Shown piece by piece: positions 1-9,875 of a stretch of 64,000 nucleotides of DNA (positions within the stretch are counted from its first letter, which is position 1; each line of letters opens with the position of its first letter). The notes under the pieces were generated by a model. That model saw nothing but the letters and a program-made list of their open reading frames with translations. It did not search any database and was not told where the DNA came from. The stretch is taken from NCBI GenBank assembly GCA_012295275.1, contig CM022672.1, positions 19,409,394-19,473,393 on the forward strand. Reading direction: 5' to 3'. The position numbers and the translations under genes are program-made. The stretch comes from Chrysomallon squamiferum. Its lineage: Eukaryota > Mollusca > Gastropoda > Neomphalida > Peltospiridae.

Positions 1-667
1 TTACTTAAAAATGAATAAAATATAAGTATAGTTTTATTTGAATAAATATCAACATACGGTGAAATGTTATACCATTAAACATGACCTACATTATCCAACC
101 AATGTCTGCTGTGAGGTCACGATGTACCGAGTCAGGTAACTGTTCGACATATTGTACCAGTCGAATTTTCGTTTTCCTTTACAAAATCCGATAAAAGACA
201 ATATTAAAAGGACTTCTAGGCTTGACCACTGATAAAATTAGTATTTGCTAAGGCTAATATGTATTAATTTAAAATTTGATTTGATAAAATGTTAAGACTT
301 ACTCAAGTGAAATGAAACCACGTAACGACGTGGACTTGAGTAATGATCGAATACAGACTTAGCAGGAGACAGTTGGCAAGTAAGTAAATTAATGTTAGTA
401 ATTCGAAAAAGAATAAACAGTTATTTTACTCACTTTGGTTATTATTTATTATGATGTTAACATTTAATATTTGATATCATTATTACTTAACATATCGACT
501 ATCAAAGATAACCATCACGCAAATTCCTCAGGGCAAACATTCCGAAGTACGGAAACGTATATAGGTCATATTTGATAAAAACTGTAACGTCATCGATATT
601 GTTGATTATAATGTTGTCTTGTTTCTCAGCATCATCATTGCTGTCATCATCATCACCATCATCATCA

Positions 668-715
<48 letters not shown>

Positions 716-866
716 CTGAATTAGATTTCAAAACCATGGCCACTGATATATAAACTGAAATTTTAGTGTAATGAATGCAGTATTATATTGTAATCGAACA
801 CATTAATCATGTATACATTAATCATGTTTTTTTTTTCTTCATATTTTAATTTATTTTTAATTGTAG
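1..866. other. Upstream region of the first TRIM gene
   Basis: No coding frame is convincing here. A (CAT)n tract passes into an (ATT)n microsatellite at about 628-715. A pyrimidine-rich run ending in ttgtag at 861-866 looks like a 3' splice site, so at least part of this stretch is probably an intron in the 5' untranslated region of the TRIM gene that starts at 937. The promoter was not located. Confidence 0.5.
861..866 (+). promoter_or_regulatory. Probable 3' splice site before the TRIM start codon
   Basis: A long T-rich tract (about 828-862) runs into ttgtag, with the AG at 865-866. The ATG at 937 follows 70 bases later and has A at -3 and G at +4. The minus-strand TRIM gene has a similar acceptor directly before its ATG, so both genes appear to have a 5'-UTR intron and a single coding exon. 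Confidence 0.55.
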
Positions 867-936
867 ATCAAATGAATCTCCCAACAACAAAAGTATAGCT
901 TAAACATATCGCTATCGTGAAAACTATGTTTCGAGA

Positions 937-2109
937 ATGGAAAACCTCATGTCATTTGTCGATGTGGCCAAATGTACCCTCTGTTCCGTGCTGCACAACA
1001 ATCATATGGTCTGTTCGTGTGGTCACACCTTCTGCAAATCCTGCACTGACAGTCTTGCTGACGACACATTAAATAAAACTGATAACTTGACTTGTCCCAA
1101 GTGTAAAACGTCAATGCACGTAATATCCTTCATTAGTGGGTCTGAAAATGAAACGTCCACTAACTACTGTTCGGTGTGCAGTCTCAAAGGAGAAACAACC
1201 CCATGTTCGTATAGGTGCGCAGACTGTTTGGACTTGCTATGCAGTGACTGCGCCAAAGGTCATTCGGCATCCAGTTCAACGGTTTCGCATAAGGTTGTCT
1301 CCCTTGGGTCTGCGCTGGAAGAACCAAGCACCACGGATTCTCCCGTATCTCGTAAAATATACTGTGTTAAGCATATAGGAGAAGAAATATCATTTTACTG
1401 CAAAACATGCAAAGAATTGCTGTGCATGCGATGCGCTCTATTTGAACACGTAAAACACGAACGAACTAATTTGCAGGAGGAAAAAGAGAAGGCAAAAGAA
1501 AGAATTCATTCCATCATAAAAGAAAGAACTATCAGTCTGGCTAATCTGGAGTCGGAGAGAGAAAGGACTTTAGAAAAGATAAATTACATAGAGAAGCTAC
1601 GAGCAGACGCGATTCAAAAGCTGACTGTAGACAGTGACGACATTATTAATAAGATTTTAACAGCGAGATCACTTGCTACACAGCAGATCAACGCTATATT
1701 TACGGAACACCAGAAGCAGGTTACAGCAGCGTCTGAAATGATCCATTCATGCGAAAAACTTGCTCGGGACACGCTAATCACTTGTACTAACGCCCTTTCC
1801 GGTAGTGATATAGAGTTGATAATGTTATACGGGAACTTAGAAGAAGAACTTACAGGAGTACACGAAGCGGAAGAGTCTCTGCTCACAATGGGTTCGTTAC
1901 AAAAACCGCCTATAATACAGATAGAAATGGTTAAACTGGAAGGACCTTTTTTTACCTTGCGTATTTCAGATCCCAGCTTTAGCGGTACACACAGCGGTGC
2001 ATCCACTGATCTGTCGCTTGTCAATCACCTTGCAGAGAATGACATCAGAAACAGTTGTCCTGGTCCGGATAATGTTGAAACGTCGAAGATACAGGTTCAT
2101 TTGCCTTAA
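937..2109 (+). CDS. TRIM protein, N-terminal part (RING, two B-boxes, coiled coil)
   Basis: This frame encodes the tripartite motif of a TRIM-family E3 ubiquitin ligase. The RING has C13, C16, C28, H30, C33, C36, C53 and C56 (C3HC4). B-box 1 spans about residues 78-118 (C78, C81, C94, C97, C102, C105, H109, H118). B-box 2 spans about 143-174 (C143, H146, C155, C158, C163, C166, H171, H174). A charged coiled coil follows at about 177-260. In the family, the RING recruits the E2 and the coiled coil dimerises. The ATG at 937 has a good context. The frame stops at 2107-2109, but a second open frame overlaps it from 2079 and continues with a linker and a propeller-like region. One gene with a one-base deletion (or two-base insertion) between about 2079 and 2106 is therefore more likely than two genes. 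A pseudogene or an assembly error are both possible. Confidence 0.85.
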   Translation: MENLMSFVDVAKCTLCSVLHNNHMVCSCGHTFCKSCTDSLADDTLNKTDNLTCPKCKTSMHVISFISGSENETSTNYCSVCSLKGETTPCSYRCADCLDLLCSDCAKGHSASSSTVSHKVVSLGSALEEPSTTDSPVSRKIYCVKHIGEEISFYCKTCKELLCMRCALFEHVKHERTNLQEEKEKAKERIHSIIKERTISLANLESERERTLEKINYIEKLRADAIQKLTVDSDDIINKILTARSLATQQINAIFTEHQKQVTAASEMIHSCEKLARDTLITCTNALSGSDIELIMLYGNLEEELTGVHEAEESLLTMGSLQKPPIIQIEMVKLEGPFFTLRISDPSFSGTHSGASTDLSLVNHLAENDIRNSCPGPDNVETSKIQVHLP

Positions 2110-3512
2110 TACAAGGAGAGAAAGAATCAACTATACATGCTGAAACCCTGATAGGTGATTCAAAAGATGCATTAGAACTGAAAAATGACAATGATCGGAA
2201 TAAAAATGAAAACAAAGCAGAGCTCTCAAATATTGCAAAGAATGAATCGGAACCTTTTTTTCTAAAAGAAACAGATGAGGAAAAAGTAAATGAAACACCC
2301 TGTAAAAAGAAAATTTACGTACCCAAAGGGTTTTATAAACTTAATAAACCAACAAAAATAACGCAGAATCATAACGAGAATGATGATAATGTGAAATCAG
2401 ACGTTGGTACAGCGGCAAGATTAAACAACATTCCAAAGAGTCTCTCCTACGAAGACACAAACACACCGACAACAGAAGATTCGCCTGAACATACTGGAGA
2501 ACCAACAGCGTTGGTGTGCATACCTGCAGACAGTAACACAGATGACTGGTCAGTGGCCCTCTCTGCAAGAGCATCTCCATCTTACAGTGATGCGGTTAAA
2601 AAAAGTAAAATAAATGGCTTTCGTCCAAAGACCGTATCACCTTCTCATTACGAGTTATTTGAAGCTAGTGAGGAGGACAAAGCTAACGGAGCAGAGAAAG
2701 TATGGATATCGCACCACCTGTCGTTTGACACGACTGTCAAAAGAGACGAATTCCAAGTGATAATTAAAGGTCTGTGCTTTTTCGAAGATGATCGGATTCT
2801 CGTTACAGATTTGGGTAACGGCAAGTTGAAAAATCTCCTCAAGGACGGAAAACAACCACACAATCGGCAACTTAAACCGGGAATCGAGCCTGAAAGAATA
2901 GCGGCCATTAACAGAGATATTGCACTGATCAGTGAAAACGTCCTGTACATCATTACGAAGGACGCTGATATCCTTCATAAACTGCTGCTAAGTGACGAAC
3001 CTCCAGAGAAAGATTCTCCATTTTCCTTTTCTCTCACAACTTTAAATAACGAGTTTCTCGTGGGCAACCTACCCGGAAATAAACTGAAAACATATCATCC
3101 AAAAACAGGGAAGAAGACCTCAGAAATGGAATGCAAGGTGAAAACGCCTATAGCGGCAGTGACCAGCACTGACACGGGACGGCTGTTGATGTGTTCGTGG
3201 CATGGTCGCGGTTCTGTTCACCTCGTTGATGTGGACGGTAAGGAATATCGGAAATTCGTTCACACTATGAAGTCAAAAGAACGATGGAAGCCGAACGATG
3301 CTTGCACCGATTCGTACGGTTACGTTTATGCAACCGACTATTCACGAAATGAGATCGACATCTTCAATCCTGACGGAGCGGAGGTCGTTGTCTACAGCAC
3401 TACGAGAGAGCGACTACAGGGACCTCACTGTTTAATACTAGACAAAGATTACAAACTTTACGTGTCTGGGGAAGGCGGTAACATTGTGGTGTACAGCATC
3501 GTCTTTGGTTGA
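2079..3512 (+). CDS. TRIM protein, C-terminal part: linker and NHL-like beta-propeller
   Basis: This is the downstream half of the broken TRIM gene, in the -1 frame relative to the N-terminal half. It is open from 2079 to the stop at 3510-3512 and has no ATG near its start, so it is not a separate gene with its own start codon. A charged Asn/Lys/Glu-rich linker of about 200 residues contains the motif IYVPKGFYKLNKP, which resembles IYEPKAFKKHRTP in the minus-strand TRIM. The last 250 or so residues show repeated beta-propeller blades (for example RILVTDLGNGKLKNLL, RLLMCSWHGRGSVHLVDVDG, YVYATDYSRNEIDIFNPDG, KLYVSGEGGNIVVY), like the NHL-type substrate-binding ends of many invertebrate TRIM proteins. 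No stop codon interrupts it and its codon use matches the first half, so decay is recent or the break is artefactual. Confidence 0.8.
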   Translation, partial: NVEDTGSFALIQGEKESTIHAETLIGDSKDALELKNDNDRNKNENKAELSNIAKNESEPFFLKETDEEKVNETPCKKKIYVPKGFYKLNKPTKITQNHNENDDNVKSDVGTAARLNNIPKSLSYEDTNTPTTEDSPEHTGEPTALVCIPADSNTDDWSVALSARASPSYSDAVKKSKINGFRPKTVSPSHYELFEASEEDKANGAEKVWISHHLSFDTTVKRDEFQVIIKGLCFFEDDRILVTDLGNGKLKNLLKDGKQPHNRQLKPGIEPERIAAINRDIALISENVLYIITKDADILHKLLLSDEPPEKDSPFSFSLTTLNNEFLVGNLPGNKLKTYHPKTGKKTSEMECKVKTPIAAVTSTDTGRLLMCSWHGRGSVHLVDVDGKEYRKFVHTMKSKERWKPNDACTDSYGYVYATDYSRNEIDIFNPDGAEVVVYSTTRERLQGPHCLILDKDYKLYVSGEGGNIVVYSIVFG

Positions 3513-3835
3513 CTGGCCCGTCTGTCATCACTGAAATATATATTTTATTACAAAGAAGGTCTTCTACTAATTTATTTTTGTTTTGTTTAATTCGTTTACT
3601 TACTCTTGAGAAACTAAACTGACCTTTATTTACTAGTAAATGTTACCCTAGGAGATGTCAGAAATAAAAAGATAAATAATTATTGTTATTTTATTATTAT
3701 TATTATTATTATTTTCTGTAATAAAGTATAATTGAATTTAAATAATAATTTTTATCGTTTTTTTAATTTATTTATTTAAAGAATTGCATTCTATAACATT
3801 CCAAAAGATTTGCTAATAAAGGAACAATTACCGTA
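3513..3835 (+). other. 3' flank of the first TRIM gene with a possible poly(A) signal
   Basis: This AT-rich flank contains an AATAAA at 3663-3668, a plausible cleavage signal for the plus-strand TRIM transcript, followed by a short (ATT)n tract at about 3685-3713. Nothing coding is visible. Confidence 0.45.
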
Positions 3836-4421
3836 TATACTTGTATATAAGTCGAATTTTTGGGAGACTATATTAAGGTAATATTTTGGGGGTCGACTTA
3901 TACATAGGTAATGCTTTTGTAGCTGTTGCTGAAGAGTCGCCATTTTGACTATTTTTTGCTACGGGATGCATCTAAAATAATCGCGGTCTTTCAGCTTTTC
4001 AAAAATATAATTTTATCGTATAAAAAATTTTGAAAAATTAAATAACAAAACCAAATATGAATGTAAAACATGATATTCTTCCGTTTAATGACATAAAAAA
4101 ACATTTTAAAGCGAAAACACCGTCAGTACGGCGTTATGCCTTACGGCATCTTGCAATGATCTAGGAATGCAGACTTCTCTGCCAAATTGCACTAAATATC
4201 GGTCCTAATTTCTTAAACAAAACTCACTTGTGTAATTGTAAAGAATTTGGTGAAATAATATTGCAATCGTCATTAATATCCACTACCGACAAATCGAAAA
4301 CAAAGTGACGGTGCCTGGAATCTATAGTCGACTTATACACAAGTAATACCTAAAATGACGCAATTTTTGGTCTTAAAATACACATCGACTTATACATAAG
4401 GTCGCCTTGTACACAAGTATA
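3836..4421. mobile_element. Non-autonomous DNA transposon with TA target-site duplication
   Basis: The left end reads tatacttgtatataagtcga and the right end, reverse-complemented, reads tatacttgtgtacaag. Both ends are flanked by TA (3834-3835 and 4422-4423). Sub-terminal gtcgacttatacat-type blocks recur at about 3891-3906, 4327-4344 and 4384-4399 in both orientations. There is no transposase frame. The TA duplication and inverted ends point to a Tc1/mariner/pogo-like MITE, but the superfamily is inferred, not matched. Confidence 0.65.
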
Positions 4422-4486
4422 TATTATTTTCGTATTGCTTGTGGTATATATAATGATATATTGTTATCCAAACTATAACTGTTAGT

Positions 4487-4549
4487 GCGTCAGCCGGGAG
4501 TCGAACCCGGACCGCCTGCTTGGAAGGCAATCATGCTAACCACTGACGC
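4487..4549 (-). pseudogene. tRNA-Gly(UCC)-like sequence with a shortened D-arm
   Basis: On the minus strand this has an acceptor stem GCGTCAG paired with CTGACGC, an anticodon loop CTTCCAA (anticodon UCC) and a B box GGTTCGACTCC. Compared with the copy at 7570 it lacks about eight bases in the D-arm, so the A box is damaged. It has no T-run downstream. This favours a tRNA pseudogene or the head of an old tRNA-derived SINE over a working gene. Confidence 0.75.
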
Positions 4550-5306
4550 TGTGTATAATTTACATTAAACCAATTCATATGCTGTTGAGATCTACAGAAA
4601 CGTATAAGTAATAAACCTATGAAGTATAATATACCTGCAATATATTTTGCGGCTAATTATTATTATATTAAATTTAAAATGAGTTAATGTTGTTTTTTTG
4701 TGTTTTTTTTTTTTTTTTTTTTTTTGATTTCTTCAGTGAATTTTATAATTCTGGAAATTAATTTAATGAATTCCATGCAATGAAATTTCTTAAAGGATAA
4801 TTATTGCTATAATTGAATACTTTCGTGTCTTTCGCCCTTTTGTCTCTCTGTAGTTGTTACAAAAATAATAATGTGCTCCTGTGCCTTTGTGTATGAAATA
4901 GGATTTTCATTACAATACTGTTATCAACATGGATGACTTATGGATATTTAATGATGCGTTTATGTTTATATATATATTTAAATTAAAGAAGCGTTGTGAT
5001 TTACCTCTCGAAATTCACAGAAAAGAGCAGCTAATAGCAACAGCAGCTACAATATTAACAACAACAACAATAGTAATTGCAATAATTAGTAAATTATAAT
5101 AAATAAATATACAGATAAATAAGTAATTTCACAATTAAGTCAAAGGAAACAGTTATTACTTTAGTTTCTTCTTTTTTTCTTTTGTTTTTAAATGGCCTGT
5201 ATTAACTACCTGACGGCCGTGTACTAAGTTAGTAAGTAGAAGTAAAATAAAACAAAACAAATTCCTTCCAAACAAGATTCACGTTATGTATTCATCAGCC
5301 TTTTTT
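4550..5306. other. Intergenic AT-rich stretch
   Basis: A T-tract at about 4702-4724, short (AT)n and (AAC)n runs and several aataaa/ttattt words are all I see. No open frame or structural RNA is supported. Confidence 0.5.
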
Positions 5307-5645
5307 TCAGCTTTTGAAGACTGAAGCAGGAAGAACCTCGAGCCCCAAAGTTTTCAGATCAACTTTGGGGAAAGCTGTCGTCATTGCTGCAACTGAAGTA
5401 TTCGACGGGGTCTGGATGCTTTCTTCACCGTGCCCAAGCTCTGCTGAGGAAGATTCAACATATTCGTCTGACTCCTCCGAAATACGAGCGGTGTTCCAGA
5501 GACTTGAAACAAGAGCCAAGATCCTCGCATTCGAGCCAGTGGACCAGACTGATGATATGTAGCTGGATTCCTTGACGTTTATTGCGTATTTACCACTTGA
5601 TCTAAAAACGCTCTTATGATCCTCTATGAGGTTAGAAATGCTATC
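5307..5645 (-). other. Unrecognised open frame of 112 codons, possible exon
   Basis: The minus strand is open from 5645 to a TGA or TAA at 5307-5309, in a segment visibly less AT-rich than its surroundings. There is no ATG near the upstream end; the first in-frame ATG falls near residue 80. It could be a terminal exon, since an acceptor-like tttttag lies at about 5602-5608, or a decayed coding remnant. The product is acidic and Ser-rich in the middle (for example ARISEESDEYVESSSAEL) and ends in LPASVFKS. I recognise no family. Its first 50 or so bases lie inside the foldback repeat at 5593-5736, which weakens the case for a conserved exon. Confidence 0.3.
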
Positions 5646-5736
5646 TCAATAACCACATAGTTTAATAACCTGTTATATAATTCCCATTTGGTCTAATCAC
5701 ATTTTGATCACTAATGGAGATTTTTAGATCAAGTGG
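5593..5736. repeat. Foldback repeat with 16-bp perfect inverted arms
   Basis: CCACTTGATCTAAAAA at 5593-5608 is matched exactly in inverted orientation at 5721-5736, with a spacer of 112 bases. It could be a very small MITE, but I see no clear target-site duplication in the flanks (tgcgtattta to the left, gaagatattc to the right). Confidence 0.6.
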
Positions 5737-7569
5737 GAAGATATTCTCGAAGTTCATTCAATCCTGATTGATACAAGTTCACACAATCCCGTGTGTTAAA
5801 AGTAATCTACAAACAAACAAAATCAGTTAACTTCAGTTTGGCATTTCCTTCTTAAGATCAACGGTTGTATTCTAGCAGGGGTTCCGACCCCAGACTAATA
5901 GGTGTGATTCCACGTTTATCTATTACTGACACTTTAACACCTAGCACGCTAAATCTAATACCATGCATCTGCCTATAATAATTTCTGCTGCATATATTAA
6001 CTTGTTTAAAGGTATCTATAAACATCATTTATACATATATAAGACAGGAATAATAACTGAACCATACGCCTTTTAAATGTAGGTTGCACCTGAACTTTCT
6101 GTAAAACGTTTTCATACTTTGGCTATCTTAAAGACATAAAAATAATATCACTGAGACATTTATACTTATAGAAAAGAATAACAGTTTATAATACAATTAG
6201 CAGTACAATAAATTAACAGTTACAGAAAAATATGTATAATAAGCAATATTGCAAGTAATGATGTCAGTAACAATTACCCCATACGACCTGTGTCGCCATC
6301 TGAACAGAAATAATGAATATGTATCAGGTCTGTTTACCCAGAAAATAGTCTGCGTATCAGTCGTGTTTATTTTAAAATATTTTCCGATGTGCAGGTTAAT
6401 ACACATCACGTTAATTATTATGAGTTGTAACTACTGTTACTTGAAGTTACGCCAAAATATTTTTAATATATATATAATTTATAATTTATAACATCTTAAT
6501 TATTCTTTTCATTAGGCATATTAAAATGAATGCTCTAAACCTAAATTAATTACTGATTTCATTTGAACTGTAGCACAGTAATACGATAATAAATGAAAGC
6601 ACTATTAACCAGATATAAAAATGGCTTACCTTCACCAACAGTTAATTAAGCTCATGTCATGTCAAGGTCCAGAGTGCAATGCCTTGTTTCATGAATTCAC
6701 CGTAAACACTAGGCAGCAGTCGCCTAATTATATGGTCATGTCACATACAGTCCTAATGCTAACAAAACTCTCAACAGGAGGCAGTAATCTTAACTTATCT
6801 TGCTAGCACTTATTCACATGGTATTCCTTTATTAACTAATTACTTTAAGAACATTAAATACTTACCTTCGTAGAACAGGAAAAAAATGGTTATAATTTGT
6901 CTAGTCTACAGTACGTTTGATTTATTTGTCATAAATTGAATATTAAGGAATATATAATAAGCATGAACAATCAACTTTCCGTGTTATTTCAAAGGTTGAT
7001 TTATTTTTTATTTTTTTATTTTATTACTAATATATATTTTTTTTTTTTTATGTTATTTTATTTTTAAAATTTATTTATTTATTTATTTTATTATTATTAT
7101 TATTATTATTGACAAATATGCTAAGATTTTAACATGTTAAATCACAATTTCCACTATTCAAATGAAATTTGCTGTTATCAGAGAATTCTTGTTGACACAC
7201 TTCAAATTGTATACGTTTAAAGAAAATGTATTCATTGAGTCAGAATAAAAACCTAACAATTTAACATTTAACATTTTTCTAAAAGATTTACATGTAAATT
7301 GTTATATAAAAGAAGGCCAGTTTTAAAAAAAAATATAAAAAGAAATAAACGTAAGCCTCTCCCTAAAAAATAAATAAAAATATACCGAACTGTGTATATG
7401 GTCTACAACCAGTGATGCAAAGAAGTCATCTAACAAAGAAATACAAGAATAAAATAAAAATATAAAATTAATCTTTTTAGTCTGACGAGTAATAATCTCA
7501 AAACTTTGGGTTTTTTTACTAACACAAAGAACTCTAACTAATTCCTCTATTGATTTTGTTAATTGTATG
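5737..7569. other. Intergenic AT-rich stretch
   Basis: Only short low-complexity tracts ((ATTT)n and (ATT)n around 7000-7110) and small chance frames are visible. No gene is supported. Confidence 0.5.
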
Positions 7570-7641
7570 GCGTCGGTGGTGTAACGGTTAGCATGGTTGC
7601 CTTCCAAGCAGTCGATCCGGGTTCGACTCCCGGCCGACGCA
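7570..7641 (+). tRNA. tRNA-Gly (anticodon UCC)
   Basis: A complete cloverleaf can be drawn: acceptor GCGTCGG with CCGACGC, A box TGGTGTAACGG, anticodon loop CTTCCAA, B box GGTTCGACTCC and discriminator A at 7641. A T-run begins at about 7648 and would serve as a Pol III terminator. It may be a true tRNA gene. It may instead be the head of a SINE, because the next 200 bases end in an (ATAA)n tail and a shortened copy of the same tRNA lies 3 kb away. Confidence 0.8.
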
Positions 7642-7848
7642 CTTACTATTTTTTTTTTTTTCTTCTTCTTTTTCTTTCTCTTTCTTCCGCCACGTTGCTT
7701 CTTGTTTTTATTCATGCCCAGCGAATAAGAGGTGTTAGCTTTCAAGTGCTAACGACCCTATTAAAATATGGCTCGTTTCTTGTCTAGGGGTTTGCGCCTT
7801 TGGTGGACCTGCTAACAGGTTTTGTTATAAATAAATAAATAACTCAAA
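7642..7848 (+). repeat. Candidate SINE body and (ATAA)n tail after the tRNA-Gly
   Basis: After a T/C-rich microsatellite the sequence holds two short hairpins: gttagc/gctaac at 7734-7753 and acctgctaacaggt at 7807-7820. It ends in an ATAAATAAATAAATAA tail at about 7827-7844. This tRNA-head, body and short-repeat-tail order is that of a SINE, but the internal T-run should stop Pol III, so the link between head and body is uncertain. Confidence 0.4.
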
Positions 7849-8875
7849 CTCTCTGTGGAGCATATACTGTTATACAGGTTATATCAAATTGATCAACAAA
7901 TCAAACAGTGCATACCGAAACAGGATAACCATTTGTTCCTGCATCCATCTTAAACAAAGATAATGCAAAATATATTTACCAACACAGCTGCCTATAATGG
8001 CCGCCAATTCCTTTCCCCACCAGTCTTCTCTGTGTTCTCTGTGTTTTTGGATCTCTTTTGTCTTTTATTTAAATAAACATGTCGCTGACTTCCCTTCTCG
8101 CTAATGTTCGTTAATTGTTAGGTGATTTCAATAATTGGATTACTGTTAACTAGCACTAGATGTTTAATTAATACATATTGTTAGGAATAAGTGTAGAAAT
8201 GAATGGTTAACATATTTACTTACTTTAAGGATATATATATAGGTTAATTATGAGATGTTAAACTATATTAAAGTAAGCCATTTAGTTAATGATTAAATAT
8301 GTTACTGATATTTTCAGAAACTGTATGTTAAAAGTACAACAATATAAAGTATTATAATAAGTAAAAAAACAGCTACCAGCGAATTCTACAAGTAGGTATA
8401 AACTTCGATCTGTGGCTTAGTAATTAAGTTGGGACCTAAATGCTATGTTAAAGAAACAGAAAACAGTACTTCTAATTATCACTGAGAAAACTTTCCACAG
8501 CTTGAATGAGGCCCTATTATGGTATGACTAATGGCCATACTATGTCAGATAAAAAAATGGTTTACTGTCATAATATATTATTATTATTATCACTTGCGAT
8601 TACTCTCTCATTACACTAAAAATAATTAAATAAATATATAAATAATAATTATAAAATAATTACCTCTGACTTGAAAATAAAAATATTTTTTAAATTATGT
8701 TAAATTTTTCAGTTACAAAAAAGGCAGCTCAGCATACAGGTTTTATTCTGAATGGTAGTGAAATAAGGGAATGTTTAAGCAATACAAGATAGGTTCAAAT
8801 TAAATTCCAAAACTGGTGATGGTTCTATTCTTAAATCCAATACATCAGTGTGTGACTGGTTTCTGAAAATACAGT
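7849..8875. other. Intergenic stretch, no gene seen
   Basis: AT-rich. A short tRNA A-box-like piece (gtggcttagtaattaag) lies near 8413 and may be a SINE scrap. Nothing else can be supported. Confidence 0.4.
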
Positions 8876-8980
8876 GACCAGTGTGAGGAAAGAACTGAAC
8901 AACCTGGAAAAGAGTAACAGTTTTATTGTGTCACTGTTCTGAGATCTGTGCATGTTTCTCATTACATCTGCATCAGTATT
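8876..8980 (+). repeat. Dispersed repeat, copy 1 (second copy near 58.9 kb)
   Basis: The segment shares long near-identical words with 58925-59020, including agttttattgtgt, gagatc(t/g)gtgcatgtttct and a preceding gtga(g/a)gaaagaa block, in the same orientation. Both copies show a related open frame (a NLE-x-SFIV motif). It directly precedes the MULE remnant and could be part of the same element. Confidence 0.6.
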
Positions 8981-9149
8981 TAAAAATATTTGTTTTTATT
9001 TAACTGCGTTTTGAATTTACATGATTATGAACATAAACATAACATTTAGACTTTGCTGCCAAAGACATGTGGTCAGAACATTTCATGGACAAAAGGGAAC
9101 TGCTCACAGATATAACCACATTCTCAGTGCTGACAGCAGCTTAGAAGAA

Positions 9150-9875
9150 TGTCATTGCACTGTGGTTTATGCAGCAGAGGACCAGCTCCATTGTCTAGTG
9201 TGTTCTGATACATGGATGGTAACTTTGCCCCAGAGTCCAAGCATATTTGAACTTTTCATGCGTTACATGCCCCTTTTGGTTAGCATGCTTTTTCCTGTAT
9301 GTTTGCTTTCCTGCCAAGTAAGAGAAATGTTGCATGCAGTTGTGGACAATTTTTGTCACCGATTTCAAGTTTGGCAGCCATTTAGTAAGTGTTCTTGGTG
9401 TTAAGACCTCAAGTGACAACACATGGGTGCTTCTATCATCTCAGTGACAGCAAATGGAGGATGGTACAAAAGATTGGTTTGTCTGTGCATCATCATGCTG
9501 ATGAAGAGGTTAAGCATTTATGTGGCATGCTGGATGGTTGAGCGTTTTTTCCCTGAAGACAGAGTGCAGGATGAAATGCACTATCTTACAGGCCCTATAC
9601 CTGAAGTGCTATACACATATACACTTGGAAACACAGCATTCCCCCACTTCTTTGGACGTCATGATTTTTCATTTGGAACAGTTCTGAATGGTCTAGGTAA
9701 GGACCACTGTCACTGCTCAGATGAGGCAGCAAGCCCAGGGGCAACTGGCTAGAAAGCAGCCTCATGCAGGGAACTGCAAAAGAGACTCTATGCACTTTGC
9801 ATGGACTTTGTTGAGGAGCACAGGACATTAGATGATGTCCTTGTTGCAGCTGCACATAGTTTTCAACTGGAATAA
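9150..9875 (+). pseudogene. Decayed MULE-type transposase
   Basis: Read across frames, this stretch gives the hallmark order of a Mutator-like transposase. YMDGNFAPES is the DG(T/N)F block with the first catalytic Asp. Next comes HAPFG, a stop, then HAFSCMFAFLPSK. TDFKFGSHLVSVLGVK is the second catalytic Asp region, followed after a frameshift by GCFYHLSDSKWRMVQKIGLS. The tail has GRHDFSFGTVLNGLGKDH and, after an in-frame TAG, LQKRLYALCMDFVEEH. At least two frame changes and several stops show it is dead. Assignment rests on recognition of these motifs, not on a search. The 127- and 109-codon open stretches here are pieces of this remnant or chance frames. Confidence 0.75.

Noticed and set aside
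2076-2109. Programmed -1 ribosomal frameshift in the TRIM gene
   Set aside because: No X-XXY-YYZ slippery heptamer in the overlap and no obvious downstream stem; an indel is simpler.
2391-3512. Separate gene starting at 2391
   Set aside because: The frame begins there with GTG, not ATG, and is open without interruption back to 2079; it is the tail of the TRIM gene.
7323-7745. 140-codon minus-strand frame
   Set aside because: It runs through the tRNA-Gly gene and a (TTC)n/T-rich tract, giving Lys runs; chance frame.
9021-9404. 127-codon plus-strand protein
   Set aside because: The MULE motifs are in other frames over most of this stretch, so this frame is a by-product of a decayed transposase.
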